Origin: Nephromyces sp. MM_2019
Taxonomy: Eukaryota; Apicomplexa; Aconoidasida; Nephromycida
Assembly (NCBI GenBank): GCA_015657535.1
Contig: JADHZB010001477.1
Span: 8,200 to 35,734, forward strand
Direction of reading: 5' to 3'
Length of the DNA: 27,535 nt
Shown: positions 12,335-23,602 of the stretch, one piece after another
Numbering within the stretch: position 1 is the stretch's first letter
Layout of the letters: the number at the start of each line of letters is the position of its first letter
Translations under genes and position numbers: made by a program
Notes under the pieces: model-generated
The model's input: the letters and a program-made list of their open reading frames with translations, nothing else
Told to the model about the DNA's origin: nothing
The model's database searches: none

Positions 12335-13353
12335 TTATCTTTTGAATTTCTTGGATTTATTTGATTTCTTTGATGGGCCATATACCTCAGAAATTGACTG
12401 AATAATAATATATATATAATTATATTTATATATATATTATTATATACTCATAAATGTGTGAATATATGTATTTAGGGTGTGTGTTAATTGTATATATATA
12501 TATATATAATTGTGTATGTGTATAGATAGTATAGATGTTGTGTAGGTGTGTATATCTCAAAGAGAATAAATTTGTTTCTATGTGTGTGTATAATAATCTA
12601 GGTCAGTGTATGTGTGTGCAATCAATTAAAATAATGTGTAAATACGTAAAATAATGTGTAAATACGTAAAATAATGTGTAAGTACTTAAAATAATGTGTA
12701 AATACGTAAAATAATGTGTAAATACGTAAAATAATGTGTAAATACGTAAAACAGTGTGTAAATACGTAAAGCAGTGTGTAAGTACGTAAAATAATGTGTA
12801 AGTACGTGAAATAATGTGTAAGTACATAAAATAATGTGTAAGTACGTGAAATAATGTGTAAGTACATAAAATAATGTGTAAATACGTAAAATAATGTGTA
12901 AATACGTAAAATAATGTGTAAATACGTAAAATAATGTGTGTGTACACTTTCATAAAATAATGTGTGTGTGTGTGTAATGAATGTGTATATAATATATATA
13001 TATAATCATATAAATTACACACACACACACCTTAAGTGTGTGTTTGTAATGTTTTTCAAGGAGTGTTTTTGGGTTAAGTCGAAGATATGCAAACGGTTGG
13101 ACGTCGGGGCCGTTCGGGCCAGCTTTGCGTACATCGCCGTTTGCATATTTTGAGGCGTTTTCTAACTTTGATTTAACAACAATATGGCCACCTGTGTGTG
13201 TATATATATATATATACATTTGTATGTGTGTGTGTGTGTGTGTGTTGTATGTATGTGTGTGTGTGTGTGTGTGTTGTATATGTGTGTTGTGTGTGCTGTG
13301 TGTGTTGTGTGTGTATTGTGTGTGTGTGTGTGTGTGTGTTGTGTGTGTATTGT

Positions 13354-13395
<42 letters not shown>

Positions 13396-13419
13396 TGTGT
13401 GTGTATTGTGTGTGTATTG

Positions 13420-13450
<31 letters not shown>

Positions 13451-14918
13451 GTAATACCTGATTTCTTATTTATTTTGTTTGGCTTGATTGGTGTTTTTAA
13501 ACTGTTTTTAGAGGGTTTAATGACTTTTGTGTGTAATTTATTTTTTTCAATTTTTTTCAATTTTTCATCATCGGTGTCGCTCTCATCAATTAATAATTTT
13601 CCATCAGGTGTGTATTTGATTTGATTTTCAAATGAGTTATCATCCTGTGTATGTGTGTTTGTGTATATGTGTGTGTATGTGTTGTGCAAGTTATGGGTGT
13701 GTTGTGTGTGTAGAGTAAATAGTAATTTGTGTGAAATGTTTTATAGATGAATCATAATGAACCATATTTACACACACACATACATACATACACACATAAA
13801 CACATATATACACACATAAACACATATATACACACACGCATATATATATATTATTAAACTTACTGGGTCATTGTTATCACTATCACTATTTTCTTCATTT
13901 TCAAAGGCGTCTAAAATTTCTTGTAATGGATTTATAGAGGCCTGTAAAATGTGTAAATTTGGTTAATAAGTGTGTGTAAATAGATGCTATTGTGTGTGTA
14001 AACATTGTGTGTCGTGTGTGTAAAGTTAATGAATAATCACTAGGTTATTATATATTAATATATATGTGAGCTATTACTAAAATTGTGGAGCTTGAATTCA
14101 AAATTCATTGTATATATATATGTATGATCGTATGTATTGTGTGTGTATGTATGTATGTGTGTTTGTGTATGTATGTGTGTGTGTGTGTGTGTGTGTATGT
14201 GTGTGTGTATTATTATATATATTACCGGTTCAGCGCTTTGTGTTGATTTAAATTCATCAAATATTGATTTATTGGGTTCATCCGTATTTTCCACTTTCAA
14301 CTCAGATTTCTAATGAACACACAATTACACACAATTATAAATACATACACACACCCATATATATACATATTATACACAACACACACAGAATTATATTTAA
14401 ACACACTTGATGACATAATAATCAATCACGTATATAATAATACATTCAAAAAATTATGCATACAATAATATACACACATACACAGACACACATACGTACA
14501 CACATAACATACACATTTAAATATATATATATATACAATACACACACACATAAATATACATATATATTTACATTATTATTTTGTTGTTTTTTGGTTAATT
14601 GGCGTTGCTTTTGACGTTTAATGTGTGTAAGGAGAGATATGTGTTCTTTGGGGAAAGTGCTCTCAATTTTATCCATTTCCTATTTAATAAATGTGTGTGT
14701 ATGTGTATTTATGTTTGTGTGTGTGTGTGTGTACGTGTGTGTGTGTGTGTGTATGTGTGTGTGTATGTTATGTGTGTGTGTGTGTGTGTGTGTACGTGTG
14801 TGTGTGTGTACGTGTGTGTGTGTGTGTTATGTGTGTGTGTTATGTGTGTGTGTGTGTGTGTGTACGTGTGTGTGTGTGTGTGTTATGTGTGTGTGTGTGT
14901 GTGTGTACGTGTGTGTGT

Positions 14919-14968
<50 letters not shown>

Positions 14969-16061
14969 TATGTGTGTGTGTATACGAGTGTGTGTATATG
15001 GTATGTGTATGTGTGTGTAATTATACATTTATATACAACTTACAACATGCTGGCACATATATTCAATTAATTTCCGGATTTTTGGGATAACTAAAAAGTA
15101 ATTTAAAATGTGTTGAAATGTGTAAGAAAACTAATAATACACAAACACACATATATATATGTATATATATTTGTAAAAGTGTGTGTGTGTGTGTGTAATA
15201 TTCAAACGTACATAATTTGGATAATTTAGTGTCCAAGAGTTTGTAGATTTTACTAGAAAAGGCCAATATATTTTCTTTATCGAGTGTGTGTAAATATGTC
15301 TGAAGGTATACACACACACACACACAATACAGTATAGTAAAGAGTTCTTAGAAAAGATAAATCATAGAGTTATTAAATGAATAAAGAGTAAAATATTGAC
15401 ACATTATTTTTTGCACACATAGATATGTGGACTCAAATAGAGTGGTTACACATTAAATCTTATACATATATACGTTATAAATACATACATACACACACAT
15501 ACATATATAAACACACATCAATAAATTATGAAAAATGTGTACGTACATTGTAAAATTTGAGAATAGCCTTTAAAATAACAACATCTGTTTCTTCTAACCC
15601 TTTTGAACAAATTTCAAAAATATCGTTCAATTGATTTTGGCCAATCTCTGCACACACAAGCACACACACATATACACATATATATATATATATGTATAAT
15701 TATATATAGACACTATATATAGACATATACACATACATTGTATACACATATATATAAATATATATATAGATATAAATGCAAACATGCACATATTTACAAA
15801 AATATTCATATATTTAGTTATATCACACATACACACACAATACATACACACACACAATACATACACACACACAATACATACACAATACACACATACACAC
15901 ACACATACACACACACACACACATTACCATAGTGAGGATAAAGTAAAGCAAATGAAACAATTGTTGCAGCGAGTAGAGATTTATATAAAACTCCAAATGA
16001 GTGTGATTTTGCTTTAAATATTTCTAGTATAAATTGATAAGTATTAATACCTAAAAACATT

Positions 16062-16092
<31 letters not shown>

Positions 16093-19000
16093 ATATATAT
16101 GTCTATATATATAATTGTATATACACACATATATATATATATATAATATATATATATGTCTATATATAATTGTATATATACACAGTGTTCTTAGAGAGTA
16201 AAAAGTTGAACAATGTGTATTTTTATTCACTAAATATGTGTGAGTAGGTGTATGTGAATATATTGTGTATGTATGTATGTATGTGTGTGTGTGTGTGTGA
16301 GTGTATTGTGTGTATGTGTATTGTGTGTGTGTGTGTGTGTGTGTGTGTGAGTGAGTGAGTGAGTGTATTGTGTGTACGAGTATTGTTGGTGTGTGTGTAT
16401 TGTGTGTGTATGTATTGTGTGTGTATGTGTATTGTGTGTTTGTGTGTATGAGTATTGTGTGTGTGTGAGTATTGTGTGTGTATGTGTATTGTGTGTTTGT
16501 GTGTATGAGTATTGTGTGTGTGTGTGTATTGTGTATATGTGTATTGTGTGTGTGTGTGTATTGTGTGTATGAGTATTGTGTGTGTGTGTGTATTGTGTGT
16601 ATGAGTATTGTGTGTGTGTGTGTATTGTGTGTGTGTGTATTGTGTGTGTGTGTGTATTGTGTGTATGTGTCTTGTGTGTGTGTATATTGTGTGTGTGTGT
16701 GTATGGGTGTAAATTATAACCATATTGTTCACATAAGGTAGAAATTTGTAAGAGTAGTAAATTGGCAGTTGTTCGAACGCTGCTATTAACTTCGCTTAGA
16801 CTCGAAAATACTTCCAAAATAATAGGCGGTAAAATTTCACTTTGTACCATTGATATTTCTACACACACACACACACACACAAATGTAAATATAAGTATGA
16901 GTATATTGATAGAGTGTAATTGTATAAATATAAATGTGTGTAGATCTATAGTTATATACACATACCTAAATCAAAATGACATTTAAAATTATTCATGGAA
17001 TCAATATATATATCTATATATACATGCATACACATATGTGTACACATACACACATAAATACACATACACACATAAATACACATACACACACTTAATACAC
17101 ATACACACACTTAATACACATACACACACATATATATATACATACATTTATAAATATAGACAAACATATATACAAATAATATATATACCTTGGGCAGTGA
17201 GGGTAAGTGATTTAACGTATAAAACAAAAGACTCTAGACACTTTAATCTATGCTGTAATATAAATACATACATACACACACACAATATATATCATAAACA
17301 GTTATTAAACACACACATACACACACATTAAATGTTGTTAAAAACACATAGAAATTACGCACACACACTTAATATATTCAAACGCACATACACACACACA
17401 AATATATATATATATACAATAAAAACGTATATATATATATATAGAGATACACACAATAAAAGATATATATATATATATAGAGATACACACAATAAAAGAT
17501 ATATATATATATATCCCATCTACACACTTGTACACACCTTGTAAATAGAAGGTGTGCAATTTTCACGAGAAGATTTTAGTACCCACCACACATCACATAT
17601 TTGTTGGAAATTTAAAGGTGTGTGTATTTCTTGTGTGTGTAAAATTTGCCAGTGAATAAGGGCTGTATCGACACATTTATAGGCCTTCTTAGTAAGTGTT
17701 ACAAGTACACTCATTTGTTGTGTGTGTGCACCTTTTTCACTCTTAATTGACTCAAACATTTCATTACAAGTTAATAATAATTTAATATACCCATCAAATA
17801 CACTTTGTGCTGATAAATAACACACACATGTTGTATATATATATACAACATGTACACACATAATTATATTGAATATATATATATATATATATACCTAGAA
17901 AATAACACATTTTTACACAAAGTATACCGATATAAAACAGTTAAAGCACATACACATACACAATACACACACACAATACACACACACACACAGACAATAC
18001 ACACACACACACACAATATACACACACACAATATACACGCACACACACCTGTTGTGAGAGATACACACACAAATAAGATTTCACACATATCTAAGAGTGT
18101 GGTTATTTGTTCAGTAGAGAGTTTTCTAGCGTTTTCCTCCCCTGTTAGAGTGGCTAGCCATGTGTGTGTAAAATTTGTTAATAATTTATCTAAATAATCA
18201 ACCTCTATAGTCATGGCTATACTCTGAAAATGTGTGTGTGTGTGTATAAGAGGGTGTGTGTATATGTGTAGGGTGTGTGTATATGTGTAGGGTGTGTGTG
18301 TGTAAATGGGTGTGTGTAGGGGTGTGCGTATTAACATAAATATATATATATATATATATATATGTTATAAAAGTGAATATACACTCAAGTAATACGCCAA
18401 TATTGTCTACATAGATATATGTACAGGTTCATACACACAAACGCACACACACAAACAAACACACAATACACACACAAACAAACACACAATACACACACAA
18501 ACAAACACACAATACACACACATACACACATATACACAGATAGATACACACAGAAACACACACAACCACACACACATTTACCTTGAAACATTCAAGTAAT
18601 AGTTGATAATCAGGGTGTGTGTGTGAATCATCAGCATTTTGTAAAATGTGTGTAATAATGAGTTGTAGTCTGTGTGTAGATTTTTGAACAAGTTGTTCAC
18701 AGGTAGATGTGTTGTAGAGGCGTATGAGTGATTGGATAGCAAATTTTTGGGTGGATGATGAGTGAAAGAGTGTGTGTAAAAATTCATCAATATTAATGTG
18801 TGTGTGTAATGAATTTTCTGTTGAAAAACAATCTAATAAATCTGTTGGATGTGTGCAAAATTGAGGGAGGAGGGCCCAAAATTTGTTAATTAATGTGTGT
18901 GTGTAAAATTGTGCTTGAGTACGTTCTTCACTCTCAAATATATTCTGTTTAGCCTCTAATTCTCTAATCTATACACATACACACACATGTATACAATATG

Positions 19001-19226
19001 CTGTGTATGTATTATATATATGTATGTGTGTGTGTGTGTGTGTATGTGAAAGTGTATGTGATTCAAATTTCTATATATTATTGAGTATATACTTGTTGGA
19101 GATAATTATGTACATACATTTATATATACACATATGTAACATGATATGACTTGTAAATGAATATATATAATGATCATTATATAAACATACACACACACAC
19201 ATACATACATATATAATTAAACGCAA

Positions 19227-19267
<41 letters not shown>

Positions 19268-20269
19268 TAATTATACACATACACATACACACACACATAC
19301 ATATTTAATTATACCCAACATACCCACACATACACACACATACACACACATACATATATAGTTATATAGAGACACACCCCCATATAATTATAAATATATA
19401 TATTTATTAATATAATTTTATAGATACACACACATCCCCCCTTCTAATACACACACACTTACAATAGGTAATATGTGTGTAAAGAAATATGAAAGTTGTG
19501 TGTGGTGTGTAAATTCTTTAATAAATTGAATTGTCCAAAAATTTGTTTTAAATTCGAACAAATCGTCAGAAAACGTTGTAGCGTTTAAATTTAACGGCCA
19601 AATATTAAATATGTAAGATGGGCCAAAAAATGTGTAAAATTGGCCACATATATTTCTTAAAATAGGCCTGTGTGTATGTGTGTATGTGTGTGTGTGTGTG
19701 TTGTGTGTGTGTGCTGTGTTGTGTGTTTTGAGTGTGTGTGCGTGAGTGTGTTGTGTTGTGTGTGTGGATGTATATATATATATATATATGTGTGTGTATG
19801 GATATATATATGAGTGTGTGTGTGTGTGTTTCTATATATGCCTATGGATGAATAAGTGTGTATATATTCAAAAATTTGTGTGTATATAAACAAATGTGAA
19901 TATGAATGTGTATTTGGGGTAGTTAGAGATTAGTGAGTGTGTGTGTGTAGTAGAATGAACTATATATATGTGTGTGTAAACAAAAGTATTGATGTAGATT
20001 ATGTGTATGTACATACCGTAAAGTATTTATATTGGTTGGCAAGCTGCGATCATTTTGGCCCACCAATTTGAGTAGTGTGTAATTTTCAATATATTTATAT
20101 AGGCCAAAAATATTGTTTAATAAGTCAAAAATGTGTGTGTATAATTCATCTTTATTAGTGTGTGTATTGAGAGATATAATTTGTGTAGACAGGGGTAAGA
20201 TAATGGCCCAAGATTCCTTATATTCATCCAGAAATACAGTCCTAATAATTTACACATATATATACATAA

Positions 20270-20304
<35 letters not shown>

Positions 20305-21705
20305 CAACACACACACAACACATACACACACACACAACACATACACACACACACAACACATATACACACACACAGCACATACACACACACACAACACATA
20401 TACACACACACAACACATATACACACACACAACACATATACACACACACAACACATACGCACACACACAACACATACGCACACATATAGCATACCGAAAA
20501 AAATGATTGAAAAATAGGGTAATCAAATGTGTGTGTGTACATGTCCAGAGTTTATTAAGGGCATAACAAATTCCTTGTAATATATTAGTGTGTGTAACTC
20601 TTAACCAGTGTGTGTGTATACTTCCAATTTGGTTGAGTGTGTGTACATATATGTGTGTATTATCACCCCTCATATATATATCACATAATTCATTATCAGG
20701 TATAGTGGGCCCATTTTTGAGTAAAATTATCCACACACAAACAAGTGTGTGTAAATATTGACATAACAAATTGGGGTGTGTGTAGAGTTCATCATCTGTG
20801 TGTGGTAAGTTTATAAGTTGTTCAAAGATGTGTGTAAGTTGTTCAAAGTGTGTAGGGGTTTGTATAAGTTTGGGTATAGCTTCGAGTATAACCTCTAGAT
20901 CAAACCATATAGTTTGTGTGTGTGTGTGTGTATATTTGAGGAATGTATTGATGAAATTTATACCAATCTTAGGGTGTGTGTGTGTAATATCTTGAATAAG
21001 TTTAACAAGGTTGTGTGTATGTGTGTGACCCAAACTTTTACCTATTAATCTACCTGTTTCTACACACTTGTAGAGTTCTTGTAGGCCTATATTATCATCT
21101 ATACTCAACTCATTAATGTTATTTTCACACACATATTTCTCTACATCCTTCATATCACTTACACACACACATCTGGAGAGATATAAATCAATAGCCATCT
21201 TGTGTGTAGCCTTATTATCTATCAGTGTGTAAAATAATATGTACTTACTAGCTTCATTCCTATCAAATTTCATATACACCCAGAGGCCTAATAAATGGTG
21301 TGTAACAAGGGGTTGATTTTCAGAGTGTAATAAGCACACACACACAATTTTGTTGTGTGCAGTGAGTTGTTCAATAGGTAAGTTTGATAACACATTTTGG
21401 TGTGTGTGTGTAAGGAGGTGTGTAAGGGCTGCCAAACCATCCACTAATGTGTGTGTGTGTGTAGAGTTTGTTTGCTTGAGGTATTGACTAAGTGATAAGA
21501 GGAGTGTTGATAACAAAGATAGTAAGGGTGTGTGTGTGTGTGTGTGTTGTGAGTGTAAGAGTGGTTTGATAAAGTTGAGGGATGAGAGGGCTGCCTTTAA
21601 CTGTTCATTGGCTGTTGAATTTGGTAAATCAACAAATGGGTGTGTGTGTGTGTGGGCTAATTGAGCCTGTAAAGTTTGCTCAAGTTGGTCTAATAATGCT
21701 ATCAT
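12335..21705 (-). CDS. RRP12: RRP12 ribosomal RNA processing protein, 18 exons, about 1238 aa
   Basis: HEAT-repeat nucle(ol)ar factor for maturation and export of pre-ribosomal particles. Exons (minus): 21705-20495, 20241-20017, 19667-19463, 18968-18582, 18223-18049, 17809-17538, 17252-17189, 16858-16721, 16050-15928, 15647-15547, 15299-15212, 15090-15044, 14679-14572, 14309-14226, 13941-13864, 13644-13458, 13191-13031, 12397-12335. All junctions are GT-AG and in phase; 1238 aa is close to yeast 1228 and human 1297. Landmarks: N-terminal ALLDQLEQTLQAQL as in yeast; EYKESWAIILPLSTQ, FFGPSYIFNIWPLNL and FFTHILPI (NUC173 region, about residues 395-550); ALLPQFCTHPTD; KHRLKCLESFVLYVKSL; EILPPIILEVFSSLSEVN (HEAT); FPKEHISLLTHIKRQKQRQ; acidic DAFENEENSDSDNND; YTPDGKLLI; and C-terminal KYANGDVRKAG plus QPFAYLRLN, ending in a short Lys-rich exon (SKKFKR). 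Exons contain CA and TG runs read as His-Thr or Cys-Val. The weakest junctions are donor GTTATA of exon 8 and the 47-bp exon 12. Confidence 0.93.
12631..12940. repeat. 20-bp tandem minisatellite, 15 full copies plus half
   Basis: Consensus ataatgtgtaaatacgtaaa, exactly 20 bp per unit with point variants (acagtgtgta, gcagtgtgta, agtacataaa, agtacgtgaa). It lies in the last intron of RRP12 (12398-13030). On the minus strand it is open over about 80-140 codons in more than one frame, giving meaningless ORFs. Confidence 0.97.
13196..13445. repeat. TG/TA tracts filling RRP12 intron 16
   Basis: TA run, then about 215 bp of TG with TTG, CTG and ATTG interruptions, then a second TA run. It occupies almost the whole 266-bp intron (13192-13457). 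The acceptor ACACACAG at its sense 3' end is part of the CA tract. Confidence 0.95.
14692..15019. repeat. long (TG)n tract with TAC/TAT breaks in RRP12 intron 12
   Basis: About 330 bp of TG broken regularly by TACG, TATG and TTATG, within the intron between exons 12 and 13 (14680-15043). In the transcript it is CA. Confidence 0.95.
15825..15923. repeat. (CA)n tract with CAATACATA units in RRP12 intron 9
   Basis: About 100 bp of ACACAC with CAATACATA breaks, ending a few bases from the exon 9 donor at 15927. In the transcript it is a UG tract adjacent to the 5' splice site. Confidence 0.93.
16256..16705. repeat. 450-bp TG minisatellite in RRP12 intron 8
   Basis: TG runs punctuated by ATTG, TATGAG and TTTG in irregular higher-order units. 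It fills the donor-side two thirds of the intron 16051-16720. The minus strand is open in more than one frame (THTH readings). Confidence 0.95.
17037..17165. repeat. CA-rich tandem units in RRP12 intron 7
   Basis: Repeated ACACATACACACATAAAT, then ACACATACACACACTTAAT, each in about two to three copies, then TA-rich DNA. It sits on the donor side of the intron between exons 7 and 8 (16859-17188). Confidence 0.85.
17401..17516. repeat. 36-bp tandem unit (TA run plus GAGATACACACAATAAAAG)
   Basis: The motif GAGATACACACAATAAAAG recurs at 17444 and 17480, each preceded by a TA run; a third TA run follows. It lies in RRP12 intron 6. Confidence 0.9.
17948..18047. repeat. CA tract with CAATA breaks in RRP12 intron 5
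   Basis: About 100 bp of ACACAC with CAATAC and CAATATAC breaks, running right up to the exon 5 donor (18048). The donor GTGTGTGTGCG is itself the end of this tract on the sense strand. Confidence 0.93.
18230..18325. repeat. 19-bp TG-based tandem units on the acceptor side of RRP12 intron 4
   Basis: GGGTGTGTGTATATGTGTA recurs at 19-bp spacing (18252, 18271, 18290) with degenerate continuation. In the transcript this is CA-rich, close to the exon 5 acceptor at 18224. Confidence 0.88.
18436..18575. repeat. 23-bp CA-based tandem units on the donor side of RRP12 intron 4
   Basis: CAATAC recurs at 18464, 18487 and 18510, exactly 23 bp apart, between ACACACAAACAAACACA segments. In the transcript it is UG-rich near the exon 4 donor at 18581, opposite in sense to the tract at 18230-18325 of the same intron. 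Confidence 0.9.
19672..19830. repeat. TG tract with TA islands in RRP12 intron 2
   Basis: TG runs with CTG, TTTGAG and TA breaks. The left end overlaps the acceptor of exon 3 (sense ACACACAG at about 19675-19668). Confidence 0.92.
20295..20488. repeat. 19-bp CA tandem units filling RRP12 intron 1
   Basis: ACACACACACAACACATAT-like units at about 19-bp spacing (AACACAT at 20317, 20336, 20355 and onward), about nine copies, next to a TA run at 20276-20299. Sense-strand intron 1 is therefore almost pure TG-type sequence. Confidence 0.95.
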
Positions 21706-22005
21706 CTTGGTGTGTGTGTTGTATGTATGTATGTGTGTCTGTGTGTGTGTGTGTGTGTGTTTGTGTTGTGTGTTTATGTTGTGTGTATGAGTGATAAGAA
21801 TTTATAGAGGTATGTGTGTTTAGTAGGGTCAATTAGGCTGTGGGTAGTGTATTATATATATATGTGTGTATGTGTGTGAATGGTGTATGTTATGTGTGTA
21901 TGGTGTGTATGTATGAGTGACAGATATATATGAGAGAGGTGAATGTCTAGTTATGAGGTAAATAGGGAGTCTATATATGAGATTAGGGTATGTGTGTATA
22001 TATAT

Positions 22006-22129
22006 GAGGGAGAGTAATGTGTGTGTGTATATATATGAGGGAGAGTAATGTGTGTGTGTATATATATGAGGGAGAGTAATGTGTGTGTGTATATATATGA
22101 GGGAGAGTAATGTGTGTGTGTATATGTAG
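22006..22129. repeat. 31-bp tandem array, four copies
   Basis: GAGGGAGAGTAATGTGTGTG begins at 22006, 22037, 22068 and 22099, exactly 31 bp apart, each followed by TG then TA runs. The copies are almost identical, which suggests recent expansion. Confidence 0.95.
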
Positions 22130-22670
22130 TGAGTGTATAGGGTATATGTTGAAAGATGTGTTTGTATATGATGTGTTTAGTTAAGTGAGGAGTCGTTGAT
22201 TAGCTATACTCTGGTTAGGAAGAAATATGTGTGTAAGTGATGTAATGAAATTATTTCATTTTGTGTATATGTGTGTGTGTATGCATGGTTGAATAGGATG
22301 ATTATAATGTATGTTTATTCTAGATTGTGCATGTGTGTGTGTGTGTGTGTATGTTTGTGTGATTATATACTGTGGGTAATGCGTGTTCAGGTGAGTTTGT
22401 TTGTGTGTGTGTGTGTTTAGGTTAGTGGTGTATTTAATTAGTGATATTTTTAATTTTGAGTGTGTGTGAGTGCTTCCTTAGTAGTGTGTGTGAGAGTGGG
22501 TGTGTGTGTGTATGAATAGCGGCAATAATTTCTATAACGTGTGTATATGATTTATGAGTCGATGTGTGTGTGTGTACATGATTCATGAATAAGTATGTTT
22601 GTGTGTGCAAGTAATTTTATGATTATTTGAGTTGTGTGTTAAATATATTATTGAAAATATATACTTTTTA

Positions 22671-23260
22671 TCTACACATTAATGTGTGTGTATTATTTAT
22701 TATCTAGACATTAATGTGTGTGTATTATTATCTACACATCTATGTGTGTGTATTTATCTACACATTTATGTGTGTGTATTATTATCTACACATTAATGTG
22801 TGTGTATTATTATCTACACATTAATGTGTGTGTATTATTTATTATCTACACATTAATGTGTGTGTATTATTATCTACACATTAATGTGTGTGTATTATTA
22901 TCTACACATTAATGTGTGTGTATTATTATCTACACATTAATGTGTGTGTATTATTATCTACACATTAATGTGTGTGTATTATTATCTACACATTAATGTG
23001 TGTGTATTATTATCTACACATTAATGTGTGTGTATTATTATCTACATATTTATGTGTGTGTATTATTATCTACACATTAATGTGTGTGTATTATTTATTA
23101 TCTAGACATTAATGTGTGTGTATTATTATCTACACATTAATGTGTGTGTATTATTATCTAGACATTAATGTGTGTGTATTATTATCTACATATTTATGTG
23201 TGTGTATTATTATCTACACATTAATGTGTGTGTATTATTATCTACACATTTATGTGTGTA
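22671..23260. repeat. 28-bp palindrome-bearing tandem array, about 21 copies
   Basis: Units carry the perfect 14-bp palindrome ACACATTAATGTGT, then GTGTATTATTATCT. Variants change the core (AGACATT, ACACATC/TATGTGT, ACATATT/TATGTGT) or add 4 bp (ATTATTTATTATCT). It lies about 1 kb upstream of the RRP12 start codon. Confidence 0.95.
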
Positions 23261-23602
23261 AATAACTATAAATACCTAAAAATACATCATTATTTTCTTA
23301 ATTACACACCTTATAAATCACACTTAATTTTAACTTAAAATAAACTACCTTATTATAAGTTTAAATATTTATACACACAGAAACATGTATTTATATACAC
23401 TAAAATTAAATATACAATACACACTTTGAAATTTACACACAAATAAACTCCTATCCAAGCATTATGCAATCCTCACACACATAAACACATTTATATACTT
23501 CACACACAAAATCACACACATCTACATATGTCTATACATATATAAATCTTCACACACATACACACACTTTTATAGATCTTCACACATATTATATATATAT
23601 AT

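Noticed and set aside
12622..13028. Repeat protein (YLHIILRIYTLFY type) encoded by the 20-bp array
   Set aside because: The array lies in the last RRP12 intron; the 20-bp unit is not a multiple of three and is open in several frames by composition.
14599..15090. 163-aa and 149-aa plus-strand ORFs rich in Cys-Val
   Set aside because: They read the TG tract of RRP12 intron 12; their non-repeat ends are antisense to RRP12 exons 12 and 13.
20242..20494. Cys-Val-Tyr tail as the true C-terminus of a 487-aa protein starting at 21705
   Set aside because: RRP12 homology resumes precisely after an in-phase acceptor at 20242 (EYKESWAIILPLSTQ), so this is intron sequence.
22671..23260. CRISPR array
   Set aside because: Units are contiguous with no unique spacers, no cas genes are present, and the context is eukaryotic.
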